Shown here: positions 1-11,092 of the stretch, in pieces
Numbering within the stretch: position 1 is the stretch's first letter
Layout of the letters: each line of letters starts with the position of its first letter
Assembly (NCBI RefSeq): GCF_033118175.1
Contig: NC_083711.1
Span: 41,054,001 to 41,118,000, forward strand
Direction: 5' to 3'
Source: Dama dama
Taxonomy: Eukaryota; Chordata; Mammalia; Artiodactyla; Cervidae
DNA length: 64,000 nucleotides
Program-made: the position numbers and the translations under genes
The notes under the pieces: generated by a model
Databases searched by the model: none
What the model saw: the letters and a program-made list of their open reading frames with translations, nothing else
Told to the model about the DNA's origin: nothing

Positions 1-69
1 GTTCAAATAGCCACACCACTGTACCCATCTCACATGCTCAAAATTCTCCAAACCAGGTTATAACAATAT

Positions 70-555
70 GTGAACAAAGAACTTCCAGATGTTCAAGCTG
101 AATTTAGAAAAGGCAGAGAAACAAGAGATCAAATTGCCAACATCCATTGTATCATAGGAAAAGCAAGAGCATTCCAGAAAAACTGCTACTTCTGCTTTAT
201 TGACTATGCCAAAGCCTTTGACTGTGTGGATCACAATAAACTGTGGAAAATTCTTAAAAAGATGGGAACACCAGTCCGCCTTACCTGCCTCTTGAGAAAC
301 CTGTATGCAGGTCAAGATGAAACAGTTAGAACCGGACATGAAACAACAGACTGGTTCCAAATTAGGAAAGGAGTACGTCAAGGCTGTATATTGTCACCCT
401 GCTTATTTAACTTACATGCAGAGTACACCATGAGAGATGCTGGGCTGGATAAGCCCAAGCTGGAATCAAGATTTCTGGGAGAAATATCAATAACCTCAGA
501 TATGCAGATGACACCACCCTTATGGAAGAAAGCAAAGAACCAAACAGCCTCTTGA
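70..555 (+). pseudogene. BovB reverse transcriptase fragment
   Basis: A 161-codon open piece of the BovB ORF2 polyprotein, which supplied endonuclease and reverse transcriptase for target-primed retrotransposition. FIDYAKAFD (RT motif A, with a catalytic Asp) is at residues 43-51 and QGCILSP (motif B) at 104-110. The frame slips soon after: the downstream DNA still contains the codons for the YADD motif near 497-510, but in another frame. The first Met is only an internal codon; homology begins upstream. It is a remnant with no expected product. Confidence 0.85.
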
Positions 556-656
556 TGAATGTAAGGATAGTGAAAAACCTGGCTTAAACTCAATATCCAA
601 AAAATGAAGATCATGGATCAGGTCCCATCACTTCATGGCAAATAGATGGGGAATCA

Positions 657-915
657 ATGGAAACAGTGAGAGACTTTATATTCTTAGGCTTCAAAATCAC
701 TGCAGATGGTGAATGCAGCCATGAAATTAAGACACTTGGTCCTTGGAAGAAAAACTGTGACCAACCTAGACAGCATATTAAAAAGCGGAAATATTACTTT
801 GCCAACAAAGATCTGTCTAGTCAAAGCGATGGCTTTTCCAGTAGTCATGTATGGATGTAAGAGTTGGACTATAAAGAAAGCTGAGTGCCAAAGAATTAGT
901 GCTTTTGAACTGTGA
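657..915 (+). pseudogene. BovB ORF2 C-terminal remnant, frameshifted
   Basis: Two overlapping frames carry successive pieces of the BovB region after the YADD motif: an ETVRDFIFLG segment followed, in the other frame, by VKAMAFPVVMYGCKSWTIKKAE. Both match the post-catalytic part of other BovB copies in this window, so one frameshift separates them. Non-functional. Confidence 0.7.
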
Positions 916-1262
916 TGTTGGAGAAAACTCTTGAGGAGTCCCTAGGACTGCAATAAGATCAAACCAGTTAATCCTAAAAGAAATCAGTCCTGAATATTCA
1001 CTGGAAGGACTGATGTTGAAGCTCCAATACTTTGGCCACCTGATGTGAAGAGCTGACTCATTTGAAAAGACCCTGATGCTGGGAAAGACTGAAGGCAGGA
1101 GGAGAAGGTGGGGACAGAGGATGAGATGGTTGGATGGCATCATGGACTCAACGGACATGAGCTTGAGCAACTCTGGGAGTTGGTGATGGACAGGGAAGCC
1201 TGGCATGCTGCAGTCCTTGGGGTTGCAAAGAGTCGGACATGATTGAGCAACTGAGTTGAAAC

Positions 1263-1584
1263 TAGGAAGAAAGGCCATGAACCCAGAAGTAATCAAACCT
1301 CAAAAAGGTGATACTGCATGTTTAAAAAAGTATATTTAAATAACAATTTGAAAACCAAGTATGATACACTCTTGAGTAAAGATTCACTTACAAATTTGAA
1401 ATGAAAGAGTCCCAGTATTTCCCTAGACCAACACAGGATGCTATAACATCAAAAGAGTCATGAATTTTTTTTCAAGAGTGAGAAATGTTATGAAAACTAT
1501 TTGTAAGTTGCATTTTCATCTTTTTGAAAACCTGACTTGGAGTTCTATTAAGTATGAAAAAGTATAGCTTGTTCTCTAGTGGTT
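1263..1584. other. Single-copy DNA between two BovB copies
   Basis: About 320 bases of AT-rich sequence with no repeat or coding signal that I recognise. It is the spacer of the inverted BovB pair. Confidence 0.5.
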
Positions 1585-3357
1585 GGCGTTGCTGTTTAGT
1601 AGCTCAGTTGTGTCCAACAATAGACGACCCCATGGACTGCAGGACACCAGGCTTCCCTGTCCTTCACCATCTCCCAGAGTATTCTCAGACTCATGTCCTT
1701 TGAGTCGATGATGCCATCCAACCATCTCATCCTCTGTTGTCCCCTTCTCCTCCTGCCCTCAATCTTTCCCAGAATCAGGGTCTTTCCTAGTGAGTCAGCT
1801 CTTCTCATCAGATGATCAAAGTATTGGAGCTTCAACATCAGTCCTTTCCATGAATATTCAAGGTTGATTTCCTTTAGGAATGACTGGCTTGATCTCCCTG
1901 CTGTCCAGGAGAATCTCAAGAGTCTTCTCCAGCACTACAGTTTGAAAGCATCAGTTCTTCAGTGCTCAGCCTTCTTTATGGTCCAACTGTCTAGATAAAG
2001 CATAGTTTTGACTATACAGACCTTTGTCAGCAAATTGGTGTCTTTGCTTTTTAATATGCTATATAGGGTTGTCATAGTTTTCCCTCAAAGGAGCAAGTGT
2101 CTTTTAAATTCATGGCTGCAGCCACCATCTGCAGTGATTTTGGAGCCCAAGAAAATAAAGTCTCTCACTGTTTCTATTATTCTCCCATCTATGTGCCATG
2201 AAGTGATGGGATCAGATGCCATGATCATAGTTTGTTGAATATTGAGTTTTAAGCCAGCTTTTTCACTCTCCTTGTTAATCTTCATGAAGAGGATCTTTAG
2301 TTTCTCTTCACTTTCTGCCATAAGGGTGTCTTCTGCACATCTGAGCTTGTTGATATTTCTCCCAGCAATCTTGATTCCAGCTTATGCTTCATCCAGCCTA
2401 GCGTTTCATATTATGTACTCTACATATAAGTTAAATAAGCAGAATGACAACATACGGTGTTGACTTACTCCCAATTAGTAACCAGGCCGTTGTTCCATGC
2501 CCGGTTCTAATTGTTGCTTTTTGACCTGCATACAGGTTTCTCAGGAGGCAGGTAAGGTGGTCTGGTATTTCCATCTATTTAAGAATTTTCCAGTTTGTTG
2601 TCTTCCACACAGTCAAAGGCTTTATAGTAGTCAATGAGGAAGAAGTGGCTGTTTTACTGGAATTCCCCTGCTTTTTCTATGATCCAACAGATGTTGGCAA
2701 TTTGATCTCTGGTTTCTCTGCCTTTTCTAAATCCAGCTTGTACATCTGGAAGTTCTCAGTTCACATATTATTGAGACCTAGCTCAAAGGATTTTGTGCTA
2801 GCATGTGAAATGAGCATACTTGTGCAGTAGTTTGAGCATTCTTTGGCATTGACTTTCTTTGGGATTGGAATGAAAACTGACCTTTTCCAGTCCTGTGGCC
2901 ACTGCTGAGCTTTCCAAATTTGCTGACATATTGAGTGAAGCACTTAACAGCACCATCTTTTAAGATTTTTAAATAGATCATCTAGAATTTCATCACCTCC
3001 ATTAACTTTTTTCATAGTAATGCTTTGTAAGGCCTTCTTGAGTTCACACTCCAGGATGTCTGGCTTTATGTTAGTGACCATACCATCAGTGTTATCTGGG
3101 TCATTAAAACTTCTTTTGTACAAGTTCTTTTATGTATTCTTGCCACTTCTTCTTAATCTCTTCCTCTTCTGTTAGGTCCTTTTCTTTTCTGTCCTTTATT
3201 GTGCCCATTCTGCTTGCAATGTTTCCTTGGTATCTCTAATTTTCTTGAAGAGCTTTCTAGTCTTTCCCATTCTATTGTTTTTCTCTATTTCTTTTTGTTG
3301 TTCACTAAAGAAGCCTTTTTTTAAAAAAAAAATCTCTCCTTGTTATTTTTTGGAACT
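1585..3357 (-). mobile_element. BovB LINE, minus strand, 5'-truncated
   Basis: Antisense BovB. The 3' tail lies at the left (gctcagttgtgtccaac from about 1603, then the 'ccccatggactgcag' block), followed to the right by the C-terminal region, RT and pre-RT linker. It ends near 3357 in the segment that encodes the 'NAEFQRIARRDK' part of intact copies. About 1.77 kb survives. Frame fragments at 1596-1919 (QYFDHLMRRADSLGK), 2085-2321 and 2761-2981 (minus) all match BovB, but are separated by frameshifts and stops. Confidence 0.94.
1596..1919 (-). pseudogene. BovB ORF2 C-terminal fragment
   Basis: Minus-strand open piece encoding the C-terminal tail of the BovB polyprotein. It contains RRSSQSFLKEI-like, LKLQYFDHLMRRADSLGKT and GKIEGRRRRGQQRMRWLDGI-like segments, the basic stretch seen at the end of every BovB copy here. 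There is no catalytic motif in this part. Confidence 0.75.
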
Positions 3358-3589
3358 CTGCATTCAGTGATTTTTATTAATTAATTGACACTTGTTCACA
3401 TTTATTTCACCAACATTATGTAATCAGCATGTCTTTCCTCTCTCCCTCCAGCTATGGGAATAAAATCACAATTGAAGTACCCTAATAAAAACATGCCATT
3501 AAAACAATGACTTTTATATCTCAGATGAAAGGGTAATGTATTCTTAAAATTACAACAGAGTTTGATGGGTATTTTGATAGAGGAAGTAA

Positions 3590-3775
3590 ATGTAGATGCC
3601 AGGGGAACACACGAGATACATTATCAGAAATGAGGATGTTTAAGCTAGAGTAGGAGTTAGCCGGGCAGTAGATAATGGGACAATCAGGGGGGTTCAGAGT
3701 GGATATTATAAAACAACTGTGTAGGAAGATAGAGACCAACATACCACAAGGAGATAAGCTCTCAGGATGATATTC
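3590..3775 (-). repeat. L2-like ancient LINE fragment
   Basis: Purine-rich text around 'ggaggttagccgggcag' and 'aagctagagtaggagtt' resembles the reverse complement of mammalian L2. The match is recalled and diverged. The rest of 3358-4001 shows nothing I recognise. Confidence 0.38.
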
Positions 3776-4001
3776 AGTCAGGATGATCTTGCGTGATTAT
3801 CTCAGGTAGTTTTTTCCTCTGCTCTATGATATCTACACTTACCTCAGTGATACTGACAGTAACAGTTTCTTCCATGTGGCTTTTTACAAAAGACCATGCC
3901 TTAGCCCCTTATTGCAATAGATTTCTGATGTACTTAACAAGAACAACACTCACATAATTTTACCCTCCCCACGTGTATAGACATTTACTGTTTCCTGCAT
4001 A

Positions 4002-4376
4002 TGTGATGTTGAATTGTGTCTCTGAAATTCATGTATTGAAATCCTAACACCTAGAACTTCAAAATGTGACTATTTGGAGGTGAGATCTTAAGGGATAACT
4101 CAGTTAAAATGAGGTTATTTGGGGGGCTTTAGTCCAATATTGCTGGTGTCCTGTAAGAAGAGAAGATTAGAACACAGGCAGGTGCAGAGAGAAGATGGTG
4201 TGGGGACACAAGTAGAGTATTCCATTAGCCAAGGAGGGAGCTCTTAGAAGAAACCAACAGTGTAATATCTTGGTCTTGAGCTTCTAGCCTCCAGAATTGT
4301 GAGAAAATAAATATGCTGCTGCTAAGTCATTCAGTCTTCGGTACGTTATTTTGACAGCCACGGCTAACTAAAATAA
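4002..4376 (+). repeat. ERVL-MaLR solitary LTR, MLT1-like
   Basis: Starts tgtgatgttgaattgtgtc and runs through 'tcatgtattgaaatcctaac', 'gaggttattt', 'tggtgtcctgtaagaagag' and 'cttctagcctccagaa' to 'gagaaaataaat', which holds the AATAAA polyadenylation signal. This is the block order of MLT1-type LTRs. No internal retroviral sequence flanks it, so it is a solo LTR. The family is assigned from recalled consensus. Confidence 0.75.
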
Positions 4377-4494
4377 GTACTTGATTTATGATAGTACAGG
4401 CTGAGTGCAGGGAGAGCAGGGAAAGAAAATTGTGTTATATTTTGGTCTGAGTCTGATGCATAGGACACGGGAAAGCAATAGCACAAAGATACTT

Positions 4495-4668
4495 TCAAGA
4501 TTTCAGGTTAAGAGACTAATGTTCCCATCAACTGAAACACAAGTTTCAGTGAAGGAGCAGAGTTGAAAAAGAAAAGGATTGAGTCAATTTTAGACATTTT
4601 GAATTCAAAATGTTAGTATATTATTAGGTGAACATGGTCAGAAGACTACGGCAAATACCATAGTGTGA
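4495..4668 (-). repeat. L2 LINE fragment
   Basis: The order 'gttcccatcaactga', 'gtgaaggagcagagttg', 'agtcaattttagacatttt' and 'ttattaggtgaacatgg' follows the reverse complement of L2. The match is diverged and recalled rather than searched. Flanks 4381-4494 and 4669-4779 are unassigned AT-rich DNA. Confidence 0.5.
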
Positions 4669-4955
4669 TTAAAACAATAGGAATGTGGAAAGTGGATCAA
4701 TGATTGAGTAAATATCTATTAAAACAGAAAAAAATTATAAAAACAAGAGAAGTAATTAAAATTTAGGGATCTACTTTAATTTATTGACTATGCCAAAGCC
4801 TTTGACTTTGTGGATCACAACAAACTGTGGAAAATTCTTGAAGAGATGGGAATACAAGATCACCTTGACCTGCCTCTTAAGAAATCTGTATGCAGCTCAG
4901 GAAGTGACAGAACTGGAGATGGAACAACTGACGAGTTCCAAATGGGGAAAGGAGT

Positions 4956-5174
4956 ATGTCAAGGCTGTATATTGTCACCTGCTTATTTAACTTATATGAA
5001 GAGCACATCATGAGAGACACTGGACTGGATGAAGCACAAGATGGAATCAAGATTGCCAGGAGAAACATCAATAACCTCAGATATGCAGATGATACCACCC
5101 TTACAGCAGAAAGTGAAGAAAAACTAAAGAGCCTCTTGATGAAAGTGAAGAGGAGAGTGAACATATTGGCTTAA
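4956..5174 (+). pseudogene. BovB RT core fragment with YADD
   Basis: A 72-codon open piece reading NINNLRYADDTTLTAESEEKL. YADD is the RT motif C holding two catalytic aspartates. Upstream, motif B (QGCILSP) sits in another frame near 4957-4980, so an indel separates the two motifs. Inactive remnant. Confidence 0.8.
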
Positions 5175-5414
5175 AATTCAACATTCAGAAAACTAAGATC
5201 ATGGCATCTGGTCCCATCACTTCATGGCACATAGATGGGGAAACAATGGAAATAGAGACTTTATTTTTGGGGACTCCAAAATCACTGCAGATGTTGACTG
5301 CAGCCATGAAATTAAAGGAGGCTTGCTCCATGGAAGAAAAGCTATGACCAACCTAGACAGCATATTAAAAAGCAGAGACATTACTTTGCCAACAAAGGTC
5401 CGTCTAGCAAGGCT

Positions 5415-5696
5415 ATGGTTTTTCTAGTAGTCATGTATGGATGTGAGAGTTGGACTATAAAGAAAGCTGAACACCAAAGAATTAGTGCTTTTGAACTGTG
5501 GTGTTGGAGAAGACTCTTGAGAGTCCCTTGGACTGCAAGGAGATCCAACCAGTCCATCCTAAAGGAGATCAGTCCTGGGTGTGCATTGGAAGGACTGATG
5601 CTGAAGCTAAAACTCCAGTACTTTGGCTACCTGATGCAAAGAGCTGAGTTATTTGAAAAAACCCTGATGCTAGGCAAGATTGAAGGAAGGAGGTGA
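5415..5696 (+). pseudogene. BovB ORF2 C-terminal fragment
   Basis: A 93-codon open piece with VVMYGCESWTIKKAEHQR, FELWCWRRLLRVPWTARRS and LKLQYFGYLMQRAELFEKT segments, the conserved region after the reverse transcriptase. It stops at TGA near 5694 inside the basic C-terminal stretch. Confidence 0.75.
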
Positions 5697-5870
5697 AGGG
5701 GATGACAGAGTATGAGATAGTTGGATGGCATCACTGGCTCAATGGACATGAGTTTGAGTAAACTCCGGGAGTTGGTGAGGAACAGGGAGGCCTGGCATGC
5801 TGCAGTCCAAGGGGTCACAAAGAGTCAGACACGATTGAACAACTGAACTGAACTGAACTTTAAAAGTATA

Positions 5871-6120
5871 TTATCAATTGTGAAGCAGATCACCAGTCCA
5901 GCTTTGATGCATGAGACAAGTGCTCAGGGCTGGTGCATTAGGATGACCCAGAGGGATGGGATGGGGAGGGAGGTGGGAGGGGGGATCAGGATGGGGAACA
6001 CATGTAAATCCATGGCTGATTCATGTCAATGTATGGCAAAAACCACTACAGTATTGTAAAGTAATTAGCCTCTAACTAATATAAATAAATGAAAAAAATT
6101 TTAAAAATGAAAAAAAAAAA
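5871..6120 (+). mobile_element. Ruminant L1 3' end (L1_BT type), 5'-truncated
   Basis: Typical bovid L1 3' end: 'cagatcaccagtcc', 'gatgcatgagacaagtgctc', a G-rich 'ggatggggagggaggtggg' stretch, 'ccatggctgattcatgtcaatg', 'gtaaagtaattagcctc', then an A-rich tail at 6091-6120. A short aagtat repeat at 5864-5869 and 6120-6125 may be its target-site duplication. It abuts the tail of the BovB to its left. Confidence 0.92.
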
Positions 6121-6366
6121 AGTATCAGAGATTTGTAAACAATGCTAACATCTCCAAATATTAGGATTTTATTAAAATCTATAGCATCAACAAGAGTTTT
6201 AGAATTATTTAATTAAAATAATTATTTAAAAATGCCGTGGGGTAATTGGACTCCAACGATTTTTTTCTGTACAAAGCAAGATAATTTCATATATAATAAA
6301 TAAAATTGTTAGAAAGATGTAGGGAAGAAAACAAGAATAAATGAGTACTCCCTCTAGACATCTTAG

Positions 6367-6545
6367 ACTTGTGTTTCTCAAATTTTAGAATGCATAATCT
6401 TTTCCGAAATGTCTGTAAAAATTCAAATTTTTGAGCCTTACTCCAAGCTCCCAGATTAAAAGGCTTGGTTAGGACCTACAAATCTGAAATTTTACAAAGA
6501 GTTTCTTGTGACTTTTTAAAAATTGTCCACAGAATAATAATTGGA
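6367..6545 (+). repeat. MER5-like (hAT-Charlie) DNA transposon remnant
   Basis: Text starting 'tgtttctcaaattttagaatgcat', with 'gagccttactccaagctccc' and 'aggcttggttaggac', resembles the non-autonomous MER5A/MER5B elements. Heavily diverged, assigned from memory. Confidence 0.45.
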
Positions 6546-6730
6546 AAAGACTATCTTAGAAAATGCAAAAAAGATACATGGTAAATTAATTAGAGAATAT
6601 CTAACAAAAAAGCAGGAGGGAGAATATTGGATAAATAATATATCAATCACATCATAGTTCAAAATGGAATTAAAGGATTACTTTTTGAATGGGCAGAGGA
6701 AATGGGACAGAAACACATATCTCAGATTCA

Positions 6731-6775
6731 TATAAACTTTTATAAGATCTTATTCTTATAAACTTTTATAAGATC
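6731..6775. repeat. Local duplication of a 19-mer, each copy palindromic
   Basis: tataaacttttataagatc occurs at 6731-6749 and 6757-6775. The second copy, read from one base upstream, can pair cttataa with ttataag around an actt loop. No function is inferred. Flanking 6125-6366 and 6546-6829 are otherwise unassigned AT-rich sequence. Confidence 0.8.
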
Positions 6776-7111
6776 CTGCATGTTGGTCCAAATAAACACT
6801 GAGAAAGGTCTTTTGTATGTGTTTTAAATTAACTTTAAAATTCAGAATAATTTAAGATGTACAGATTTTTAGAAGATAATTTACATATACCCTGTTTAAA
6901 AAGATATTGTAGAGTTGCATGTACCCATCCCAAGTTTCCTTAATTATTAACATCTTACATGGCTATGGTATATTTGTCACAATTAATAAGCCAACAATGA
7001 TACATTGTTATTAACAAAAGTTCATAATTTATTAAGATTCCCATAGTTTTTACCTAATTTCTTTTTTATGTTTCAGGGTCTCTTACACAATATCACATCA
7101 CATTTAGTTAC

Positions 7112-7447
7112 TGTCTTAATGCATTCGGACTGCTGTAATGAAATATCACTGACTGGGTAGATTATGAGTAACAGAAATTTATTGCTTACAATTCTAGAGG
7201 TTAAGAAGTCTGAGATCAAGGCTCAGTATCATCATGTTCTGCTGAAGATCCTCTTCCTGGTTCATAGCTGGCACTTCCTGACTATAGGGGCTAGGGAGCT
7301 CCTTTTTATAAAGCACTAAACTCATTTATGAAGGCCCCACCTCAGGCTTAAACACCTCCCAAATTTCCCACCTACTAATACCATCACCTGTAGGGGTTAG
7401 GATTTCACATTGGGGAAGGGACAGACACAAACATTCAAATTCTAGCA
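7112..7447 (-). repeat. ERVL-MaLR solitary LTR inside the ancient L1
   Basis: Minus-strand LTR with TG...CA ends on the plus strand (tgtcttaatg ... tctagca). Recognisable blocks are 'cattcggactgctgtaatg', 'gaaggccccacctcagg', 'cacctcccaaatttccca', 'ctactaataccatcacctg' and 'ttaggatttcacatt'. The flanking 5-mers gttac (7107-7111) and gtcat (7448-7452) could be a mutated 5-bp duplication. No viral coding sequence is present. Confidence 0.7.
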
Positions 7448-7969
7448 GTCATGATGTCTCCCTAGACTCCTCTTTGGTGTGAATTTCTCAGATCTTGCTC
7501 TTTTTTGATGACCTTGACAATTTTGAAGAATATCAGGTATGCACTTTGTAGAATGCAGCTCAGTTGGGGTTTGTCTAATGTTTATCTTATGATCGAAATG
7601 AGATCATAGTTTTTAGTAGACCACGGAGGTAAAATGCCATTTTCATCACATCACACCAAGAATACATAGTATAAACATGACTCGTTTAATGTTAAACTTG
7701 GTTACCTAGGTGAGATAGTCGTTATCAGGTTTCTCTACTGAATGTTACACTTTTTCTCTTTCTTCCATGCTGAACGTGGAAGGAAGTCACTGTCCAGATC
7801 ACACTTAAGAAGTAAGGAGCAATGCTGCATCTCCTTGAGCAAGTATTAATGTCTATATAACCTATTTGGAATTCTTCTGCACTGGATATTTATGTTTTCT
7901 CCTGTCCTCATTTGCTTATATGATCATTTACCTATATCAGTATGGGCTAATCAGTTCAGTTCAATTCAG

Positions 7970-8389
7970 TCACTCAGTCATGTCCAACTCTCTGCGACCC
8001 CATGGACTGCAGCACGTCACACTTCCCTCTCCATCACCAACTCCCAGAGCTTGCTCAAACTCATGTCCATCAAGTCGATGATACCATCCAACCATCTCAT
8101 CCTCTGCCATCCCCTTTGCCTCCTGCCTTCTTTCCACTGAGTCAGCTCTTCGCATCAGGTGACCAAAGTATTGTAGTTTCAGCTTCAGCATCAGTCCTTC
8201 CAATGAATATTCAGGACTGATTTCCTTTAGGATGGACTGGTTGGATCTCCTTGCAACCCAAGGGACTCTCAAGAGTCTTCCCCAATACCACAGTTCAAAA
8301 TCATCAGCTTTCTTTATAGTCCAACTCTCACATCCATATATGACTAATGGAAAAACCATAGCCTTGTCTAGATGGACCTTTGTTGGCAA
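7970..8389 (-). pseudogene. BovB ORF2 C-terminal fragment
   Basis: A 139-codon open piece containing VIYGCESWTIKKA, FELWYWGRLLRVPW, ARRSNQSILKEISPEYSLEG and LKLQYFGHLMRRADSVE, the region after the RT. The basic C-terminal stretch is read out of frame after residue ~86, so the last part does not match the family. Confidence 0.75.
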
Positions 8390-8425
8390 AAATGTCTCTG
8401 CTTTTTAATATGCTGTCTAGGTTGG

Positions 8426-8824
8426 TCATAACTTTTCTCCAAGGAGTAAGCATCTTTTAATTTCATCTGCAGTGATTTTGGAGCCCCCACAAGTAAAGTC
8501 AGTCACTGTTTCCACTGTTTCCCCATCTATTTGCCATGAAGTGATGAGACCAGATGCCATGATCCTTGTTTTCTGAATGTTGAGTTTTAAGCCAACTTTC
8601 TCACTCTCCTCTTTCACTTTCATCAAAAGGTTCTTTAGTTCTTCTTTGCTTTCTGGCATAAGGGTGGTGTCATCTGCGTATCTAAGGTTATTGATATTTC
8701 TCCTGGGAATCTTGATTCCAGCTTGTGCTTCATTCAGCCCAGCATTGCTCATGATGTACTCTGCATATAAGTTAAATAAGCAGGGTGACAATATACAGCC
8801 TTGATGTACTCCTGGGCTTGACAT
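8426..8824 (-). pseudogene. BovB reverse transcriptase fragment with motifs B and C
   Basis: A 132-codon open piece of the RT palm. QGCILSPCLFN (motif B) is at residues 8-18 and RYADDTTL (motif C, two catalytic Asp in YADD) at 48-55; a GSKITAD segment follows near 114-120. Motif A is missing because the element is 5'-truncated. It cannot be active alone. Confidence 0.82.
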
Positions 8825-9243
8825 ACGTTTGGACTGAGAGATAATTATTTCATATTTTATAGTTTTAATTACAATCCATTTGTATTACTTCTAAAATTGT
8901 TGCAGCTGGTACCATGAGGAGTTCTTTCACTTGGCTTCTCTATTTGATGTATTCCTTTTGCTATTGCTGTTATTGTTATTATATTAAGTTCCTTATTATC
9001 TAGCACTATAAGATTCTCTAGGTTTATCTTTTATATACTCTGCCTCAGCCCTAGAATCAGTCACTTCTCCAAAGACTCTTGGTTCTATTCTTAGAGATTA
9101 GTGTTAAAGCAATCAAGATTTATGAAGCAGGTGTATCATTGACACCAGAGTATTATTGCTCCTTAACTCTTTCAGCTGATAGAAAAGGAAATATAGGTGT
9201 GTAGACTAACCCATGTGCATAAACCTTACCTTAAAAATTATAC

Positions 9244-9462
9244 TGTGCTTGGTCACTCAGTCCAGTCCAACCTTCTGCAGCCCCATGGACTATAGCCTGC
9301 CAGGCTCCTCTGTCCGCAGAGTTTTCCAGAAAAGAATAGCGGAGTGGGTAGCCATTTCCTACAGCAGGGGATCTTCCTGACCTGGGGATCAAACCCACAT
9401 CTCTTGTGTCTCTTGAATTGGCAGGCAGATTATTAATCACTAGTCCCATCCTGGAAGCTCAT
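9244..9462 (-). mobile_element. Bov-tA SINE with 14-bp target-site duplication
   Basis: Minus-strand tRNA-derived ruminant SINE: 'ccccatggactatagcctgcc', 'gtgggtagccatttcct', 'ggggatcttcctgacctggg' and 'attggcaggcagatt' in order. cttaaaaattatac flanks it at 9230-9243 and 9463-9476, a clean duplication that proves insertion into the older L1. Confidence 0.93.
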
Positions 9463-9828
9463 CTTAAAAATTATACATGCATCTATATGAAGGGAAGCAT
9501 GTAGTCACATTTATTTCTGTATTCCGTGGATTATTCTAGTTTTCTCTCCTTGCTTGTCTGTAAATTTTCACTCTGACTATTAGAAACCTGGTTACTGTCA
9601 TTTGTTGTATATTTACTTATTTAATTAATGTAGAGTGTTAGAATTGTTAACTCCTTGTTGGGAAACAGCTTTATTAACTATTATAAAGTTAATACTTTAA
9701 AGGTGTTATACAGATGTTTACTTTTACCTTCAATATTACAGCCTCCTCTCATTTCCGAAGTTTCTTAGATCAGCTGTAGCTCCCACACCCCAATCCAATC
9801 AGTGAAGTATTTTAATATATTTTTTGTA

Positions 9829-9925
9829 CAGGCATGCTTGGCCTTGTTGTGCATTTCTACAACTATGTTTGTTACAAATGGAAGGTTTGTGGCAACTTTG
9901 TTGAGCAAGCCTCTATCTTTCATGT
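9829..9925 (+). repeat. Tigger1-like DNA transposon 5' end
   Basis: Starts caggcatgcttg directly after a TA (9827-9828), the target of pogo/Tigger elements, and contains 'ggaaggtttgtggcaac' and 'ttgagcaagcc', matching the recalled Tigger1 left end. The opposite end is not found. The fragment lies between the 3' UTR and ORF2 parts of the ancient L1. Confidence 0.55.
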
Positions 9926-11092
9926 TCCCATTTGTGTATGTGCATACCCTGCCATGTTGAAGTTTTCAAATCTGGTGGATAAATACCTAGCAGCACAATT
10001 GCTGGTTGTATAGTAAGATGATGCTTAGGCTTGTGAGAAACTACTACACAGTTTTCAAAAGAATGTTGCATTTCCATCAGCAATAAAGGAGAGTCCTTGC
10101 TCTTCTGTACTTCACCAGCAATTTGCATTGTCAGTTTTTTTTTTTATTTTAAATATTAGAATAAGTCTATAGTTATTGATCTTCAGTGTATTCTTGCCAC
10201 CTCTTCTTAATATCTCTGTTTCCGTGAGGTCCATACCATTTTTGTCCTTTATTGAGCCCATCTTTGCATGAAATGTTCCTTTGGTATCTATAATTTTTTT
10301 GAAGAGATCTCTAGTCTTTCCCATTTTATTGTTTTCCTCTATTTCTTGCGCTGATCACTGAGGCTTTCTTATCTCTCCTTGCTATTCTTTGGAACTCTGC
10401 ATTCAAATAGGTACATCTTTCCTTTTCTCCTTTGCTTTTCGCTTCTCTTCTTTTCACAGTTATATGTAAGGTCTCCTCAAAGAGCCAATTTGCTTTTTTG
10501 CATTTATTTTTCTTGGGGATGGTCTTGCTCCCTGTCTCCTGTATATTATCATGAACCTCCATCCATAGTTTATCAAGCACTCTATATCAGATTTAGTCCC
10601 TTAAATCTATTTCTCACTTCCACTATATAATCATTAGGGATTTAATTTAGGTCATACCTGAATGAGCTAGTGCTTTTCCCTACTTTCTTCAATATAAGTC
10701 TGAATTTGGCAATAAGGAGTTCATGATCTGAGCCACAGTCAGCTCCTGGTCAATAAAGGACAGAAATGGCATGGACCAAACAGAAGCAGAAGATATTAAG
10801 AAGAGGTGGCAAGAATACGCAGAAGTACTGTACAAAAAAGATCTTCAGGACCCAGATAATCATGATGGTATGATTACTCACCTAGAGCCAGACACCCTGG
10901 AATGTGAAGTCAAGCGGGCCTTAGGAAGCAATCACTAAGAACAAAGCTAGTGGGGGTGATGGAATTCCAGTTGAGCTATTTCAAATCTGAAAAGATGATG
11001 CTGTGAAAGTGCTGCACTTAATATGCCAGCAAATCTGAAAAACTCAGCAGTGGCCACGGGACTGGAAAAGGTCAGTTTTCCTTCCAATCCCA

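Larger units (their letters stand above)
1..1262 (+). mobile_element. BovB (RTE) LINE, 3' portion, cut by window edge
   Basis: Sense-strand BovB covering the reverse transcriptase domain to the 3' end. The RT core reads FIDYAKAFD and QGCILSP near 200-400. Further on come the LGSKIT-like, MYGCKSWTIKKAE-like and 'GKTEGRRRRW'-like C-terminal segments, and the copy ends with the family tail (tcggacatgattgagcaactga) near 1230-1257. Frameshifts break the frame several times, so it is dead. The 5' part lies outside the window. Together with the next BovB it forms a large inverted pair. Confidence 0.94.
4780..5856 (+). mobile_element. BovB LINE, 5'-truncated within RT
   Basis: Starts abruptly at 'ttattgactatgccaaagcc' (RT motif A) and runs to the repeated gaactgaactgaact tail. 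The 7-mer actttaa occurs at 4773-4779 and again at 5857-5863, a plausible short target-site duplication bounding the insertion. Open pieces cover the RT core with YADD (4956-5174) and the C-terminal region (5415-5696), in different frames. Confidence 0.93.
7952..8826 (-). mobile_element. BovB LINE, minus strand, inside the ancient L1
   Basis: Begins with the BovB tail (ttcagttcaattcagtcact) and ends in RT motif B (tacagccttgatgtactcct). The L1 text to its left (atatcagtatgggct) continues to its right from about 8833 (tggactgagagataatt). Two long minus-strand frames remain, 7970-8389 and 8426-8824. Confidence 0.93.

Noticed and set aside
4311..4345. A Bov-tA tail stub (ctgctgctaagtcattcagtc) inside the MLT1-like LTR
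   Set aside because: The LTR itself has similar text at this position (ctgttgtttaagccacccagtc), alignment continues on both sides without a gap, and there is no flanking duplication.
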